Origin: Pollenia angustigena
Lineage: Eukaryota > Arthropoda > Insecta > Diptera > Polleniidae
Direction: 5' to 3'
Length of the DNA: 64,000 nucleotides
Assembly: GCA_930367215.1 (NCBI GenBank)
Contig: OV884059.1
Span: forward strand, 61,785,393-61,849,392
Translations under genes and position numbers: made by a program
Notes under the pieces: generated by a model
Seen by the model: the letters and a program-made list of their open reading frames with translations, nothing else
Databases searched by the model: none
What the model was told of the DNA's origin: nothing
In this document: piece by piece, positions 21,618 through 33,535 of the stretch
How the letters are laid out: every line of letters begins with the position of its first letter
Position numbering within the stretch: the first letter of the stretch is position 1

Positions 21618-23579
21618 AAATGTTTTTATTTATGTTCCACGTTGTATTATAATCCAGGTTTGAAAAACATTTGAGAATTACGTTCGAAAGCAAGTTGAAA
21701 ATAAAGGCATTTTGCAATTTGAAAATAATTTCCCCTTTTTGTTGAGACTGCTATGATTTTCAAATAATTATTAAACGTTTGTCGTTTGAGAAAACGTTTG
21801 ATTCAAACCTTTTTCAATTTGAAATCAAACTTCCGTGTTTGTTATGTAATGCAATAACTTCCTTATAAATGTTGGTATTGACATACAAATTGGCGACAAT
21901 AACTTTTACGGTAGCTTTTATGTCATAACAAAATGTTGTGCTGGTCGGACGAAAGGTCAAGTATAAACTCCCCTCTTAAAATCACTAACACAAATCTCAT
22001 ACAGATGAAGTTATCTAAATATTCGTTCGGTACAAAGAACTTTTACATGAATCCTAACATACTAACATAATTTTGTTTTGGCGGGTGCATTAAAATTCCC
22101 ACGGGTCCCAAATAGGGTACCCTCTCAAAAATTATATGGTCTGGCTTGACCGACTATACTTTTAAACTTGTTTAGTACTGCGCTTTTGTAAAACCCTTTA
22201 TTTCCTCCATATACAGCAAAAATTAAAAAAAAAAAATTGTAGGTGTTAACGAGAGCAAAGACTTGATGAGAATTAATTTCTGTGGTTGTTTTAAGTAGAA
22301 TATTTTAAGGACATTAAAAAATACAACAACAACTTCAATCTGACAAATGTATGGCAAGACAATTTTGTTGTCACTATGCCTCCCATTTACCCATATTTGC
22401 AGTGAAATTGCATCCATTTGATGTCTGCTTTATGAGTAAAACTTTTCCACTACATATTCAAGAATGCCGGCAATTCTTCCTTCGCATTGCCATTCATTGT
22501 CCCAACCATTCATTTTCTCAATTGTGCTCTAGGTGACTGGCAATGATGCAATTAGTCTGGGGTGACTCTAATGGCTTTTGACAACATCTTTTACACAATC
22601 GGTTACTATGTGTGTATCTTACTTAGTGATGTGCAACACATCCACAAATACTGTGTGTGCGTGTGTGGCGTCCATAGTTAGACGCCTGCATACAAAATGC
22701 CTCTTAAATCTTTTCTACGTAGTTTGAATGAATTTGCCTAACTTTGCGTATAAAATGTTGTGATTCATTAAAAAAAAAAGTAAAAGGACCGAAAATACAT
22801 TAAAAAGACTTTAAGAGTTTTTGTTGATTTTTAAATTCATTTCATACAACTGCTTCTGCAAATTACGTAATAATTGAATACAGTGGTTTTTCGCACATTA
22901 GAATCGGAATTGTGTGTGTGAATGTTCAAAAGAAAGTATCGTGGAATTTGTTTCTGTAAAAAGTTAAAATAAATCATCTCACATTTTACACAACAAAAAA
23001 CTTACATGAATAATTTCTATAGTAACATCAAATAGTCCACTTAATTCACCGGGATAGCGGCATAACTAACCTTAGTTTCCAGAACCACTACGAATTCGTC
23101 AAATCTCGCACAAAAAATTTAATGAAAATGTTCATTAAAAAATAACAAAATAAAGGTAAATTGAGTAAATTAATTAATCGAAGGAGGAGGAATGAGGAGC
23201 CCCAGAATTATACGTACTTTTCTGCTCATATAAAATTTTCGGAAAATTGACGTTTATTTATTTCGGCCTCTAAAAAAACTGCATTAACCTCGAAATGGTA
23301 ACAAGGTTTTTATTTATCACTAGATCCACTAAACTGCCATAAGTCACCACATAATAAATGTTGGGGATGTTTGATATTAAACGATTTGTATGTCGGAAAA
23401 TGTACGTTTTATGGATTTTTGATACCAACACCTTCAATAAAAAGTCTAGTTGACGAAAGTTTTAAGCTTCTTGAATATGGCATTTTTTCAATTTTTTGCA
23501 TATCAAAAACTAATGTCAGTATGTTTTCTGGTATCTATTTCATTATTTCGTAAAATGCATTAGCTCCAAGCTTACACTC
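21618..23579. other. Repeat remainder and unassigned intronic sequence
   Basis: The first 80 bp or so continue the repeat of 16925-17128. The rest is AT-rich with a GTGTGTGCGTGTG tract near 22655 and no supported gene or element. The last four bases (ACTC, 23576-23579) are the gypsy target duplication. Confidence 0.5.
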
Positions 23580-25818
23580 TGTTACGCATATAATATCAAA
23601 TGATACTGTGAAACTAAATTTAGAAGGCATGCTGGTTTTGTCTTCCGGCTATCTTCAGTCTGGCGTGGGTTTTCAAATTTAGAGTCACTATTATGCATAA
23701 CAAATAGAAAATTTGTTCATCATGCCTATAGAAATAAATGCCAGTAGGTATTATAAAAACACTCACTTGTTGAACCTATTTAGTCAGATGTTTTGACTCG
23801 AAGCACATTGTTCCCTCCCATTGTCTAAAAAAAAAAGACTACGCCTACGACAATTTCGTGCTCGACAGTTAAATAAATTGTCCCTACAAAAAAAATCTTT
23901 AATTGATCAACCACATAGCATTTCGTATAACATCTCTCTTTATATTTTATTAATTTAGAAATTCATGATTTAAAAATATTTAATTAAATTAATTGCTAAA
24001 CTTAGGCTTATAATAAAATAAAACAATATAATTTACTTTTCTATAAAAGTTTTTAACAATAATTCGATTTTTTCCATTTTTTTTTTGCGGATAGTCGAGG
24101 ATTAGATGTTATTAATGAAACTAAGTATATAACAATTTTAAAATCATTATGTAGTCATTGAACTTTAGTTGAATAAGAAAAACAAGTAATCAAAACAAAA
24201 AAAATTGAAATTCAAAAGGTTTTGATCTTGGCTGAATTCACCGGAGAAAAAGAATAGAAAAGAGAACTAATAATTATAATGATATGTGAAACAAAATGAA
24301 AAGGGAAAAGAAAAGGCAAGCTAATAAACTAAATTTGTTTGGTTTTTTTTTCAAAAACTTACAATTTAATTTTTTCCTTGGCTGCAGTTCCAAACGATGT
24401 TGATCATGAAAGGCCTTTGATGATGACACGTTCGTTATAGCTGTGGGCTGTTAGTTATAATTTTCTTTTTAGTATTTTTGCATTACTATTAGCTAGTTTC
24501 TTTTTTCCTTTACTTTTTCCCACTTTCACTAGTTAAAAATTATATTTCAACCTGTCTTCTTATAATCACTATAAATCCACTGTAAAAATAGACTTCTGTT
24601 TGTATAATTATTATCTTTTAAAAATAATTTGAATTTTTCCCAAAATTCCACAATTAAATTAATTTTTACAATTGGTAAGTTACGGGTATACTCACGGACG
24701 GACGATTACTAACAATGATCAATTTTTTTTTTTATTTCTTTTTGCTTATTTAAAAAAATGGTAACTATATGATTAACATAGGAAAAAGAGAGACCAATGT
24801 AATGTGCCAATATTAAGAATTTGGCATAAAGGAATATAGTGATAAAGTAAGAGATAAATTCAAAATGTACCAATTAATATTATTGTGAAATTTAAAGAAT
24901 GAATGAAAATTAATAATGAATGAAAATGTTTTTAAGAATGAAAATAAGAAATATGAGTAATTTGATAGTGATATACAACTAGTGGGTATAAGAAAGGAGT
25001 TATTTTGTAAATATATCTATTAAGATCTACTTATATAATAATGTTCGTATAATATTAGGTTAGGGGAATGATTAAATTCTAAAGTTAATTATAATTTGTT
25101 TTTTTATTAAGTTAGTTTTTGTAGATAGTGTTATTATATATGTATTTGAATTTAAAGTAGATCCAAAGCAAAATGGTTAATGAGATTGAAATATTCTTAA
25201 ACCTTTGCGTGTACAACTTCACCTCGTTAGAATACAGAAGTCACTTTCCGGGTACTATGGGATTACCGTAAATATATTCTTAGCCCAGGTTGTGAGGTTT
25301 AAATGCAAAACCTCACAAGGATAGGTGACCCGAAGATCCAATTTAGACCCGATTTTAATAAATGAAATGGTGTTGGGCCAACTTTAATTGTGAGCTCTGG
25401 TCTTTGGTAGAAACTAAGTATAGATTCCCTTATTATTTCATATTAAATAAAATTTTGACTTCTTACCTGAATTATTTTACAAACAATTGTACGTAAGTAT
25501 TCCACAATCCAATTATTTGGAATAATTAAAGTATTTATATAACTATGGAACTTGAAGACGAAATTTTTACAAAATAGCCAGATAATTTATTGGAGCAAAG
25601 AAAAAATGAGCTACTCAGAACACGATGTTTTTTGAAATAGAAAGGAAGTAAAATCGATTAAGTAAAAGGTGATATTTGTATATATTAAATACCCGATTAC
25701 TCAAGTAGCTGGTTCATGGTGATCATAATTGTAATAGAATTATTTTTGACACACAGTGCTGGCCAACCCGGGAAAAGAAACCAAGTCTGCCTACAATATA
25801 ATTCCCAAAGTCGTTACA
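23580..25818 (-). repeat. 3' LTR of the gypsy element
   Basis: Ends TGTTACG...CGTTACA. Identical in length to 31211-33449. No ORF of note inside. It covers the long AT-rich stretch left of pol. Confidence 0.92.
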
Positions 25819-25921
25819 AACCTGCTTCGCTTTAAGAGGATAACGCAGAAGCGAATAGGGAGACTTTAAATAAACACAAAACTAAGTGTTCTAAGTGTGG
25901 CACGACCCACAAGCCGGGCAA

Positions 25922-28900
25922 TCATGGGCGTAAATCTGATGCATGGTATTTCCCCACTTTTTTCCCATTCTCGTCTTCCACTTCATATAAAGCATTTCCT
26001 AATTTTCTTTTAATTTTGCACTTTATAAACTTTTCTAAAAATTTTGCATTTATAGCCTTGGACGCGGCGCTCTGGGCGTGATTTCTTCGAAAGACGATAT
26101 CCCCAGGATTGTAATTAATATTCCTTGATCGCAAGTTGTACGTTCGAGATGATTTCTCATGAGCCTGTTCCATATTTTTTAATATTCTTGCCCTTATCCT
26201 GTTAAGTTTGTCAGAGTTTTCCTGAAAACCTATGTCGTCTTGGAGACATCCTAGTTTTTCCATCAGTGCGTAAGAAGAGCCGTGTTGAATCATATTTTGT
26301 CCGAATAAAGCGTAATATGGGGAACATTTAATCGAGGTATGATAGTCGCTGCGAAGAGCTGACAAAATTGTTGGTATATGGCGATCCCAGTTGCGGTGGT
26401 CTTTATCGTTTTTCAAAAAGTATCGAATTTTTGATATGATTTCTCTATTAGAACGCTCCGCTGCGTTTGCTTGAGGTGAATAAAGGCCTGTTTTTATATG
26501 CTTAACGCCATATTTACGCAAAAACTCTTGAAAATCTTTTGCCACAAATTGTTTCCCGTTATCGCTGTGGATAAATTGAGGAACACCATAAGTTGAAAAC
26601 AAATCGTTTTGAAGGTACCTTATAACATTTTCGGAAGTAGCAGAACGAAGAGGTTTTAAAAACAAAAATTTTGTTAAATGGTCTAGAGAAATAAAAAGAA
26701 CTGTGTTTTGATATTTGGAGCGTGGATAGGGACCAAGAAAATCACAGTAGATTCTTTGAAAAGGTCTAGCTGTGCTAAAAGCATTACCCATCATTGGTTT
26801 TAATGATATATTTGGTGGCTTTATTGTCTTACAAATATCGCAACTATCTACAAACGTTCTTACATCTTTTGCCATGGAAGGCCAATAGAACTTTTCTCGC
26901 ACACGTTTAAGAGTTTTTGCATATCCACCATGACACGAGTCAATATTATGCGATTTCTCTATAGCTACTTTTATTAGACTTTTAGGTAGCCAAATTCGCC
27001 AAAGGGAATCCTCTTCATCTTCTGCGCCATTTCTAAATTTGACTCGTTTGTAAATAATATTGTCTATTACAACAATGTCTGGCAAGGAGCCGCTGTTTTT
27101 AGAAACAGTCTCAAGTATAGATCGATACTCCTCACATTTAAAATCAGGGCAATTTAGGTCTATATCAGCTATATTTTCAGAAATATTCAGAGAGTCAATA
27201 TCAAACCTAGAGAGGGCATCTGGTACGATATTCAGTGAACCTTTTCGGTGCTCGATTTTAAAATCGAACCCTTGTAATTTCAAACTCCACCTCGCCAGTC
27301 TTCCATTTAGGTCCTTCTGGTTCATAAGCCAGCGAAGGCTTGCATGGTCAGTTATTACCCTAAATGGAAGTCCTTCGATATATGGCCTAAATTTTTTCAC
27401 ACATATAACTGCTGCCATGCATTCCAGCTCTGTCACAGTATAATTTTTTTGACAGCGATTTAATTTCTGTGACACAAAAGCGATTGGATGTTCTTGACCA
27501 TGGTCATCCCTTTGGAAAAGAACACCTCCTATCCCAATTTTGGACGCATCACACTGAATTATAAATTCCCGTGAAAAGTCGGGTTGTGCCAGTACAGGAG
27601 CTGTAGAAAGTGCTTCTTTCAACTTGCAAAAGGAATCTATTGCTTCATCAGATAATTTAAATGGCTTAAACGATTTTTTTAAACAATCCGTAAGAGGACC
27701 AGACATTTCGGCAAAATTTCTAATAAAACATCGGTACCAATTACACATTCCTATAAACCGCCTTACTTGCCTTGGTGTTTTAGGGAGGGGAAAATTCCTA
27801 ATAGCGTCAACTTTTTCGTCATTTACTTTAAGACAACCGTGACCTATTTTATAACCAAGGTAGTTAATTTCTCGTTGGCAAAATTTGCTTTTCTCGATAT
27901 TTATCGTAAGATTAGCTTGCTTTAAACACCTAGCAACTTGCCTTAACGTCTCAATATGGGTTTCGAAATTAGCATTGCACACCAACAGGTCGTCCAAGTA
28001 AATAAATACGTTTTCCCTTAACCTTGATGGAATGACCTTATCCATCAGTCGGCTCATTGTCTGTGGTCCGTTGCAAAGACCGAAGGGCATCACGCGGTAC
28101 TGATATAAGGGTTTACCAGGAACTGCAAAAGCAGTTTTTTCCCTTGAATCTTGCGAAAGCTTGATCTGAAGGAATGCATCCTTCAGATCAATTCCACTTA
28201 TAAAATGGGTATCTTTTAAACGAGACAGTAAACCTCCTATATGGGGCAAAGGATACGAGTCCTTTCTAGTCACTGCATTTACCTTGCGTGAATCCAAGCA
28301 AAGTCGAATCTTGTTGCCCGGTTTTCTAACCAAAACAACTGGACTACACCATGGGGAGTTAGATTCTTCAATTACGTTTAAACTTAAGAGCCTATCAATT
28401 TCGGCATAAGCCTCTGCCTGACGTGGTGGTGACATTGGGAAGTGCTTGGACTTTATGGGCGTGGCATCGCCAGTATCTATATTGTGCTCCAGTAGCGGAG
28501 TACATCCCAGCCCAAGTTTCGAAAATGAAGGAAACTCTAAAATAACCTTTTCGAGCTCTAATTTCTCTTCATAATTTAGCTTGTGAAAATTCGTATCATC
28601 TAATTGTATCTCGTTAACGCATGGTATTACTTCTGGTGCCAAGGCAAACTCCTTCCAAAAATTCACACCCAGGTAAGCGGTTTGTTTAAGTGAGGGCACG
28701 ATATAAAAATTCAAATGTTTGCACACATTTTTGTATGTTACCGGTATACAAACATATCCTATAATACTCTGGCGAGATCCGTCGGCTGTCGAAATAGTAT
28801 AATTTAGAGGTTTAATATGGACTCCATGTTTATCAAGAAATTCTACGCTATTCCTACCCAAAACGGACACACTAGCACCAGAGTCTAGTAACCCAATTAT

Positions 28901-29146
28901 AGTGTCATCAAATATTTTAATATTGGCATAAGGCCTATCGTCGTCGCTATCGCATAAGTTAACGGACGCAATTATTTTTCGAAAATGTTTACGAAGTTTA
29001 AATCGACGCCTACATTTTAAGATTCTGTTGGAGATTGGCTTGGTTTGAAAATTATTACTATTGGATGGTATAATTTCGGGACTTAATGACCCGAACGAGT
29101 ATCCCCGATTGTAAACTCGCTCGGTTAGCTGTTTCCCATATGCTTA
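25922..29146 (-). CDS. Gypsy Pol polyprotein (protease, RT, RNase H, integrase)
   Basis: The frame is open from about 29146 (just before the frameshift site) to the stop at 25922, roughly 1,075 codons, with no break seen. In order: aspartic protease (IIGLLDSGASVSVLG), reverse transcriptase (LCLDSRKVNAVTRKDSYPLP, ISGIDLKDAFLQI, VMPFGLCNGPQTMSRLMD, NVFIYLDDLLV with YLDD), RNase H (FIIQCDASKIGIGGVLF, YTVTELECMAAV, FRVITDHASL), integrase zinc finger (H-H-C-C: SHNIDSCHGGYAK to CDICK), and catalytic core (IYCDFLGPYP, FIHSDNGKQFVAKDF, SPQANAAERSNREI). A C-terminal segment (KAINAKFLEKF, YHASDLRP) closes it. It lies in the -1 register relative to gag. Confidence 0.93.
29091..29137 (-). promoter_or_regulatory. 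-1 ribosomal frameshift signal between gag and pol
   Basis: In the gag frame the minus strand reads G GGA AAC (29137-29131), a canonical XXXYYYZ slippery heptamer. Next comes a 6-nt spacer AGCTAA that includes the gag stop, then a 9-bp stem, CCGAGCGAG (29124-29116) with CTCGTTCGG (29099-29091), one G-U pair and a 16-nt loop. Slipping back one base leads directly into the open pol frame. Family knowledge: this layout drives Gag-Pol synthesis in many retroelements. Confidence 0.85.
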
Positions 29147-30660
29147 TTTGGACATTTAGGGGTTGTAACGCCCTTCTCACCGCACTTGAAGCAAAATAAA
29201 TTACGCTTTTCTTCTGGACAATATATATACGAATGTCCATAAGAAGTACAATTCCAGCAAAGTATTCTGGAGTAGTCAGTTTTACGTTTTAATTGTAGGG
29301 CTTCGATTTGAGGGTCGTTATCGCTTTCATTTAAATCCTCATCTAACTTGATTTCATTTACGTGCCGTTGACTAGGCAATAAGGGATATTGATTTTTATT
29401 TTCCCATAAAAGCTTTTCAGCCTTACGGGCTGCTTCACGAAAATCCTCTAAATTTGTGTGATTGGAGTTAAATAGGATATATCTTAATCCGGGATTTAAA
29501 TTCTTTTTCAAAATATCAATTAGTTGGGTGTCAGCCATAGGGTTACCTAAACGAGAATTCATGGCAACAATTGCAGAATGGAATTCATCGTACGATTCCC
29601 GATGACCTTGCTTTTTCAAAGACATTCTAATTACAACATCATGATCTTTTTCAAGCGTTCCAAATTCCTTGGTAATAGAGAATTTTAAGAAAGGATAGGT
29701 TGCTGTAGGGTTTTGTTTTATAAAAACCCAATACCACGTCTCAGCTCTTCCAGAGAGAAAAATATGGAAATTATCCAATAACTGCTGATGAGAGCATCTG
29801 TTCCGTAAGCAAAGGGTGTCAATCTTAAACAGAAAATCGGAAACACTACCTACACCATCGAATATAACTTTCCACTCCTTAAAATGAACAGGTGGGTTTT
29901 GAATAGTGTTATTACTATTCTGTGTGGTATTATTATGATTGCCTTCCGATGACATGACATTCACACGTTCAGAATTATGTGTCGGAGAATTGGGATTAAC
30001 ACATATGTTATCTATAGTGCCCTTTATTGACGTCAGTTCTCGCCTAAATTCTTCCTGAGTTTCAATAATTGTCCTTTGCAGCATGTCTACAATTTGATTA
30101 ATATCTGTCTGTCCGCTTGTGTAATGCGAAGAAGATTGGGGTTGATAACCTATAGGGTGTTGAGACTGATCAAAATTTTCCGCTGTTGCGGACTGTGGTC
30201 GTATGGTCTGGGATATATTAACTGGGGGTCTTTGACCCGAAACGTTGTTACCATCAGATGGCGGTAAATGTGATGGACCTAAAGTATCCTTGGAACTCAT
30301 TTCGGTATTAAAATTACAATCAATTGAATCAGGTATAGACTCGCTGTCAAAGCGCAAATCGGTGTATGAAAGTTCAAACAAATTACGATTAGAAGAATCT
30401 AAAACTGACTGATTTTGTGATTCTGCGTTTAATGGCGTTGTATGTTTGGAAGCCTTAGGGGGTGTTCTTGCCAAGCTTGATCTAGGCTGAAAAGGGGTAG
30501 TACTAGTATTTGATAAAGGCTTTTTAACAGGGGTCCTACCGCGACCGCGAACTGAAGTAGATCTAGACGTTGTTTGGTTTGGTGACTTTGTATTTTGTTT
30601 GGAAAATCTAGTTAACATACTTTTAAAATTAATAATGTATGAGAAAAATAGAGTTGGCAT
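29125..30660 (-). CDS. Gypsy Gag polyprotein
   Basis: 511 codons from ATG 30660; an internal ATG at 30618 (MLTRFSKQNTKSP) is an equally possible start. The N-terminal 200 residues are Ser/Thr/Pro/Arg-rich (RGRGRTPVKKP). The capsid-like core spans VHFKEWKVIFDGVGSVSDFL, AETWYWVFIKQNP and ESYDEFHSAIVAMN. Two C-terminal knuckles follow: CWNCTSYGHSYIYC is a standard CCHC, while CFKCGEKGVTTPKC lacks the His. The frame is intact and overlaps pol at its end. Confidence 0.92.
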   Translation of the reverse strand: MPTLFFSYIINFKSMLTRFSKQNTKSPNQTTSRSTSVRGRGRTPVKKPLSNTSTTPFQPRSSLARTPPKASKHTTPLNAESQNQSVLDSSNRNLFELSYTDLRFDSESIPDSIDCNFNTEMSSKDTLGPSHLPPSDGNNVSGQRPPVNISQTIRPQSATAENFDQSQHPIGYQPQSSSHYTSGQTDINQIVDMLQRTIIETQEEFRRELTSIKGTIDNICVNPNSPTHNSERVNVMSSEGNHNNTTQNSNNTIQNPPVHFKEWKVIFDGVGSVSDFLFKIDTLCLRNRCSHQQLLDNFHIFLSGRAETWYWVFIKQNPTATYPFLKFSITKEFGTLEKDHDVVIRMSLKKQGHRESYDEFHSAIVAMNSRLGNPMADTQLIDILKKNLNPGLRYILFNSNHTNLEDFREAARKAEKLLWENKNQYPLLPSQRHVNEIKLDEDLNESDNDPQIEALQLKRKTDYSRILCWNCTSYGHSYIYCPEEKRNLFCFKCGEKGVTTPKCPNKHMGNS

Positions 30661-31187
30661 ATGTATATGTATTTTGTATAAGGGCTATAGGAGATATGAA
30701 ATGTTATCAGAAATTATAGAGAAATGTTGATACAAAATAACCAATGCGGTATAATCAATCAAAGATCAGTAAACAATCTAACGTGCAGAGTTTACGATCT
30801 ATGCATATCGTAAGTCTGGCAAACGTATGATCTTGATCGCATATTTAACAAAATTAAGATAATATGTACAGATCAAGATCGAAAAAGATATGTGTATGTA
30901 AATAATACATATATATATATATATTAAAAACTTGATTAGTTCTGTAAATAGTTAAAACACGAAAATTGTGCAGCAGTATTTAACAACTATTGCATATATT
31001 AAATATGGACTAAAATTTTCAAAGTTTTAGTTATGAACTAAACGAAATTATTAATATTAAATGTACACTCATTATTAAGTAATACGAAAAATATCGCACT
31101 TGCAGATTAAAAAAAAATAAATTTACTAAAACTGAGACTTCGATATCCTCAAAACTACTAAGATGGACTTTTCAATTAGTTTAGTAT

Positions 31188-31205
31188 ACGTTGCGTTGGG
31201 CGCCA
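31188..31205 (-). promoter_or_regulatory. Gypsy primer-binding site
   Basis: Minus strand TGGCGCCCAACG and following bases, five nucleotides from the LTR. The first eight bases match the Lys-type primer. The tract 30661-31187 is untranslated leader. Confidence 0.75.
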
Positions 31206-31210
31206 TTCTA

Positions 31211-33449
31211 TGTTACGCATATAATATCAAATGATACTGTGAAACTAAATTTAGAAGGCATGCTGGTTTTGTCTTCCGGCTATCTTCAGTCTGGCGTGGG
31301 TTTTCAAATTTAGAGTCACTATTATGCATAACAAATAGAAAATTTGTTCATCATGCCTATAGAAATAAATGCCAGTAGGTATTATAAAAACACTCACTTG
31401 TTGAACCTATTTAGTCAGATGTTTTGACTCGAAGCACATTGTTCCCTCCCATTGTCTAAAAAAAAAAGACTACGCCTACGACAATTTCGTGCTCGACAGT
31501 TAAATAAATTGTCCCTACAAAAAAAATCTTTAATTGATCAACCACATAGCATTTCGTATAACATCTCTCTATATATTTTATTAATTTAGAAATTCATGAT
31601 TTAAAAATATTTAATTAAATTAATTGCTAAACTTAGGCTTATAATAAAATAAAACAATATAATTTACTTTTCTATAAAAGTTTTTAACAATAATTCGATT
31701 TTTTCCATTTTTTTTTTGCGGATAGTCGAGGATTAGATGTTATTAATGAAACTAAGTATATAACAATTTTAAAATCATTATGTAGTCATTGAACTTTAGT
31801 TGAATAAGAAAAACAAGTAATCAAAACAAAAAAAATTGAAATTCAAAAGGTTTTGATCTTGGCTGAATTCACCGGAGAAAAAGAATAGAAAAGAGAACTA
31901 ATAATTATAATGATATGTGAAACAAAATGAAAAGGGAAAAGAAAAGGCAAGCTAATAAACTAAATTTGTTTGGTTTTTTTTTCAAAAACTTACAATTTAA
32001 TTTTTTCCTTGGCTGCAGTTCCAAACGATGTTGATCATGAAAGGCCTTTGATGATGACACGTTCGTTATAGCTGTGGGCTGTTAGTTATAATTTTCTTTT
32101 TAGTATTTTTGCATTACTATTAGCTAGTTTCTTTTTTCCTTTACTTTTTCCCACTTTCACTAGTTAAAAATTATATTTCAACCTGTCTTCTTATAATCAC
32201 TATAAATCCACTGTAAAAATAGACTTCTGTTTGTATAATTATTATCTTTTAAAAATAATTTGAATTTTTCCCAAAATTCCACAATTAAATTAATTTTTAC
32301 AATTGGTAAGTTACGGGTATACTCACGGACGGACGATTACTAACAATGATCAATTTTTTTTTTTATTTCTTTTTGCTTATTTAAAAAAATGGTAACTATA
32401 TGATTAACATAGGAAAAAGAGAGACCAATGTAATGTGCCAATATTAAGAATTTGGCATAAAGGAATATAGTGATAAAGTAAGAGATAAATTCAAAATGTA
32501 CCAATTAATATTATTGTGAAATTTAAAGAATGAATGAAAATTAATAATGAATGAAAATGTTTTTAAGAATGAAAATAAGAAATATGAGTAATTTGATAGT
32601 GATATACAACTAGTGGGTATAAGAAAGGAGTTATTTTGTAAATATATCTATTAAGATCTACTTATATAATAATGTTCGTATAATATTAGGTTAGGGGAAT
32701 GATTAAATTCTAAAGTTAATTATAATTTGTTTTTTTATTAAGTTAGTTTTTGTAGATAGTGTTATTATATATGTATTTGAATTTAAAGTAGATCCAAAGC
32801 AAAATGGTTAATGAGATTGAAATATTCTTAAACCTTTGCGTGTACAACTTCACCTCGTTAGAATACAGAAGTCACTTTCCGGGTACTATGGGATTACCGT
32901 AAATATATTCTTAGCCCAGGTTGTGAGGTTTAAATGCAAAACCTCACAAGGATAGGTGACCCGAAGATCCAATTTAGACCCGATTTTAATAAATGAAATG
33001 GTGTTGGGCCAACTTTAATTGTGAGCTCTGGTCTTTGGTAGAAACTAAGTATAGATTCCCTTATTATTTCATATTAAATAAAATTTTGACTTCTTACCTG
33101 AATTATTTTACAAACAATTGTACGTAAGTATTCCACAATCCAATTATTTGGAATAATTAAAGTATTTATATAACTATGGAACTTGAAGACGAAATTTTTA
33201 CAAAATAGCCAGATAATTTATTGGAGCAAAGAAAAAATGAGCTACTCAGAACACGATGTTTTTTGAAATAGAAAGGAAGTAAAATCGATTAAGTAAAAGG
33301 TGATATTTGTATATATTAAATACCCGATTACTCAAGTAGCTGGTTCATGGTGATCATAATTGTAATAGAATTATTTTTGACACACAGTGCTGGCCAACCC
33401 GGGAAAAGAAACCAAGTCTGCCTACAATATAATTCCCAAAGTCGTTACA
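31211..33449 (-). repeat. 5' LTR of the gypsy element
   Basis: Direct copy of 23580-25818. On the minus strand it begins TGTAACG at 33449 and drives the element leftward. Confidence 0.92.
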
Positions 33450-33535
33450 ACTCATAAAATTATTACAGTAACTGATTTTGGGTTCTTAAATTAGTTTTCC
33501 GTACTGTTAAAACGTACTGTTTGGATTTTTTCAAC

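Larger units (their letters stand above)
23580..33449 (-). mobile_element. Osvaldo-like Ty3/gypsy LTR retrotransposon, apparently complete
   Basis: Two direct LTRs of 2,239 bp (offset exactly 7,631) enclose gag and pol on the minus strand. The target duplication ACTC is perfect (23576-23579, 33450-33453). I saw one base difference between the LTRs (23941 T against A in the other copy), so the insertion is recent. The very long LTRs, Lys-like primer site and Gag/Pol type point to the Osvaldo/Ulysses clade of flies; this is an inference. There is no env gene. The element may have been able to move recently. Confidence 0.9.

Noticed and set aside
25880..25950. Plus-strand reading CSKCGTTHKPGNHG resembling a zinc knuckle
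   Set aside because: Lies opposite the intact Pol C-terminus and just after it, with no surrounding frame; a chance match.
30076..30267. 63-codon plus-strand ORF
   Set aside because: Shadow of the intact gag frame on the other strand.
23580..33449. A 2.2-kb segmental duplication of host sequence
   Set aside because: Copies are LTRs: TG/CA-type ends, 4-bp target duplication, primer site and gag-pol between them.
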